Source: Sphaerochaeta associata (lineage in GTDB: Bacteria; Spirochaetota; Spirochaetia; Sphaerochaetales; Sphaerochaetaceae). From it: a stretch of DNA of 64,000 nt. The translations under genes were made by a program, and so were the position numbers. Below are positions 62,259 to 64,000 of the stretch, in pieces. The stretch lies in NCBI RefSeq assembly GCF_022869165.1, contig NZ_CP094929.1, positions 1,860,001 through 1,924,000 on the forward strand, given 5' to 3'. A model generated the notes under the pieces. That model made no database searches. It worked only from the letters and a program-made list of their open reading frames with translations, and was not told the origin of the DNA. Positions within the stretch are counted from its first letter, which is position 1, and each line of letters begins with the position of its first letter.

Positions 62259-64000
62259 TTAATTCTCCAGATCCAGACTCTTCAGATACCGTTGTACAAT
62301 CCTATGGTTCTCGCTGTCGATATACAGATCCGGATGGTTGAGACAGAGCCTGCTCAAGACTTCTGCAACCGTGTAAGGCGCATCATCGGTGGCAAACCCC
62401 TTCTCATAGAGGAATGAAGACAGGGCATCCCTGGCATTATCCCGAAAACCTTTCAGAACTTTTGCCTCAATGGCTTGAAGTACATCGTTGCCTGTCCTAC
62501 GCTCCTCCTGCAGAAAGATCTGCAGGGCCTCGTAGTAGGCGGCGCTTCGGTTCAGCTTCAAATCATCGTCGGACAAATCATGGATAGTGAACACCTTCGG
62601 CCTTCCGGTTTGAGCCAGCTGCTGGGCTTGTGCAACCAGGGCCAGGCGCTGCCGGTACTGTTCTCCTGCCCTTGCCACCTGCCCAGCATTGACAAACCCC
62701 CGCTTCATATGGGCATACAGCTCTTCGCTTTCAGTGCACAGATACCAGCTGTGCAAACTCCCTATCGGCTCGTACAGAAGCGGTGACGGAATATTCAGTG
62801 CCTTTGCATACGCATCATAGTCTTGCACAGGATCGATTACGGACAACGTATCCACCTTCACCGCAGAGTAAGGACTCTCTTGGATACGATAGCTTCGTTT
62901 TACATCCTCCAACCTGATCACCTGCAACGCCCCCTTTGCCACATCCTGAAGCTTGGTCACCTCATCAAGTTGTGCAGTGCAATAGAAAACCTGCCGGTCC
63001 TTGGAAATCTCAACAATGGCCTCTGCAATCGCCAACGATCGCTGGTCGTCGCTGTTGGCCATCAATTCGTCAAAGAAGACGGGAAAGTGATACTCACCCC
63101 CGCTTTCCAGCATCTCCAGAAAAGCCATTCTCACTGCAAACAGCAGCTGCACCCTCGTACCACTGGAGAGCTCGGCAAGGGAGAAGCTTCGTCCCAGGGT
63201 GGTATCCACAGCATTGAAGGTGCCGTTGCCCATACCAAGGGAAAAGCGGTTTGCCGTAATACGCAGCAACCAATTACTCGCATGGCGGACCACCTGCGGT
63301 ACATGAATCGATTCCGACTCTTGCTTCACCTCCTCAAAGAGGGTGTACACCATGCGCTCGTGCACTTCCTCTCTTCGTTGGGCCTCCAAAGCCTCCTTGG
63401 CCGCCTCGTAGCTGAACAGGGCTTCCTCCAACTTGGTATCCGAGCACAACGAATCATACCGCTCCCGCTTTCTCCCGTACTCTTCACGCAGCTCCTCCAG
63501 CTGCCCGAGTTCGGCCTCTGCATCGGAGACCATATCCATGACTTCGTCCAGCGAGGTGCTTGCAGCAAACTCAATGATCTCCGGCGGATAGGTATTGAGT
63601 GATTGCTCATACCCACGCTTTTGATCTTCAAGCCCACGATACTGTTCATACTGACTCTGCAGGTTTTCCAGAGTCTGCAGGTCGCCTGAGGCAAGCTTAA
63701 GCCGTTCGAAGAGCTTTTGCAAATCCGATGCAACGGTACCCTGCCTCTGTTCTTCCTGTACAAGCAGCTCCTTTTGGCTTTGCAAGCGGTCTTGAAGCTT
63801 GGATGCATTTTGGATGGTGTGTATCAGATTCTGCGAGCCGGCTGTGATATCGACAACCTCGGTCTCCTGCAACCTGCACAGCCGTGCCAGATCAAGTGCC
63901 GCTGCTTGGAGCTGCTTTCGTGCATGCTGCACCTGTGCAGCACTCTGATCGTGGGCACTGACTGCGTGCACCCAATCCTTGAGGAGAGGAGACAGATGGA
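62259..64000 (-). CDS. SMC/RecN-like coiled-coil ATPase (N-terminus outside window)
   Basis: The frame is open to the right edge (HLSPLLKDWVHAVSAHDQ at the margin), so the start and the Walker A are not in the window. About 580 residues are visible: long coiled coils rich in Gln and Leu, an ABC-type signature LAELSSGTRVQLLFAVRMAF, Walker B YHFPVFFDELMANSDD, and VFYCTAQ. After the ATPase comes an unusual C-terminal extension of about 220 helical residues. It resembles YhaN-type AAA proteins of DNA repair or defence, often paired with a nuclease that would lie outside the window. Confidence 0.8.
   Translation of the reverse strand, partial: HLSPLLKDWVHAVSAHDQSAAQVQHARKQLQAAALDLARLCRLQETEVVDITAGSQNLIHTIQNASKLQDRLQSQKELLVQEEQRQGTVASDLQKLFERLKLASGDLQTLENLQSQYEQYRGLEDQKRGYEQSLNTYPPEIIEFAASTSLDEVMDMVSDAEAELGQLEELREEYGRKRERYDSLCSDTKLEEALFSYEAAKEALEAQRREEVHERMVYTLFEEVKQESESIHVPQVVRHASNWLLRITANRFSLGMGNGTFNAVDTTLGRSFSLAELSSGTRVQLLFAVRMAFLEMLESGGEYHFPVFFDELMANSDDQRSLAIAEAIVEISKDRQVFYCTAQLDEVTKLQDVAKGALQVIRLEDVKRSYRIQESPYSAVKVDTLSVIDPVQDYDAYAKALNIPSPLLYEPIGSLHSWYLCTESEELYAHMKRGFVNAGQVARAGEQYRQRLALVAQAQQLAQTGRPKVFTIHDLSDDDLKLNRSAAYYEALQIFLQEERRTGNDVLQAIEAKVLKGFRDNARDALSSFLYEKGFATDDAPYTVAEVLSRLCLNHPDLYIDSENHRIVQRYLKSLDLEN

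Noticed and set aside
1-64000. Mobile elements, prophage, CRISPR arrays
   Set aside because: I looked for transposase or integrase genes, regular short repeats with spacers and terminal inverted repeats and found none. The only regular array is the three-copy repeat at 47020-47093, which is too short and close-spaced for CRISPR.

Overview
The window looks like a chromosomal segment of a spirochaete, most probably of the Sphaerochaeta/Treponema kind. This is inferred from gene style: a sugar-binding protein whose leader ends in SAGAKEA, YesM/YesN-type two-component pairs beside ribose-type ABC transporters, InlB-repeat lipoproteins with a DUF1566-like tail, and a membrane-bound LuxR regulator. 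No rRNA or taxonomic marker is present. I see no prophage, insertion sequence, integrase or CRISPR array.

Region 1 (1-13494, all minus) is a carbohydrate uptake and catabolism locus. In transcription order it holds a response regulator, a sensor kinase, a binding protein, two permeases and a fused ATPase, then an FGGY kinase, a Rossmann/SAF oxidoreductase, a zinc alcohol dehydrogenase, a VOC protein and a TIM-barrel isomerase cut by the window edge. The substrate cannot be named. Region 2 (13.6-26.4 kb) has mixed single genes: an alpha/alpha-toroid protein, a CoA-disulfide-reductase-like flavoprotein with two rhodanese domains, a repeat-rich lipoprotein, an isoprenylcysteine methyltransferase-like protein, an exported protein with a damaged start, a GNAT, an alpha/beta hydrolase, an outer-membrane protein, DUF3147 and AEC membrane proteins, and an InlB/DUF1566 lipoprotein. 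Region 3 (26.7-34.2 kb) has an exported amidohydrolase, a small barrel protein, and a minus-strand operon of membrane LuxR, PLDc_N protein, ABC ATPase, ABC permease, PUA-like protein, serine hydrolase and a membrane protein.

Region 4 (34.3-42.5 kb) carries a GNAT, tRNA-Val(CAC), a zinc-ribbon membrane protein, an InlB-repeat lipoprotein split by a frameshift in a run of eight A, a UvrD-type helicase, a lactonase and a YtrA-like GntR/ABC operon ending in a 55-residue membrane protein. Region 5 (42.5-47.8 kb) has a diaminobutyrate aminotransferase/decarboxylase pair (predicted 1,3-diaminopropane synthesis) behind a structured leader, then a SatD/DUF3307 pair preceded by three direct repeats at exact 29-bp spacing, and a YczE-like protein. 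Region 6 (47.8-50.8 kb) has two intracellular glycosidases. Region 7 (50.8-59.1 kb) is a TolC/adaptor/RND efflux operon that runs on into a PII-like protein, a serine hydrolase, a haem-type membrane protein and a DOMON protein. Region 8 (59.1-64 kb) has a diguanylate cyclase divergent from a cyclic-nucleotide-binding protein around a perfect 20-bp palindrome, an MFS transporter and a partial SMC-like ATPase.

A pattern across the window is a set of genes whose -10 box lies 3-9 nt before the ATG with no Shine-Dalgarno (13494, 20667, 39209, 46986, 60531, 62220), which suggests leaderless transcripts. Most other genes have a clear GGAGG-type site, and I used these to move many starts downstream of the longest open frame. 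All functional assignments rest on reading motifs by eye.
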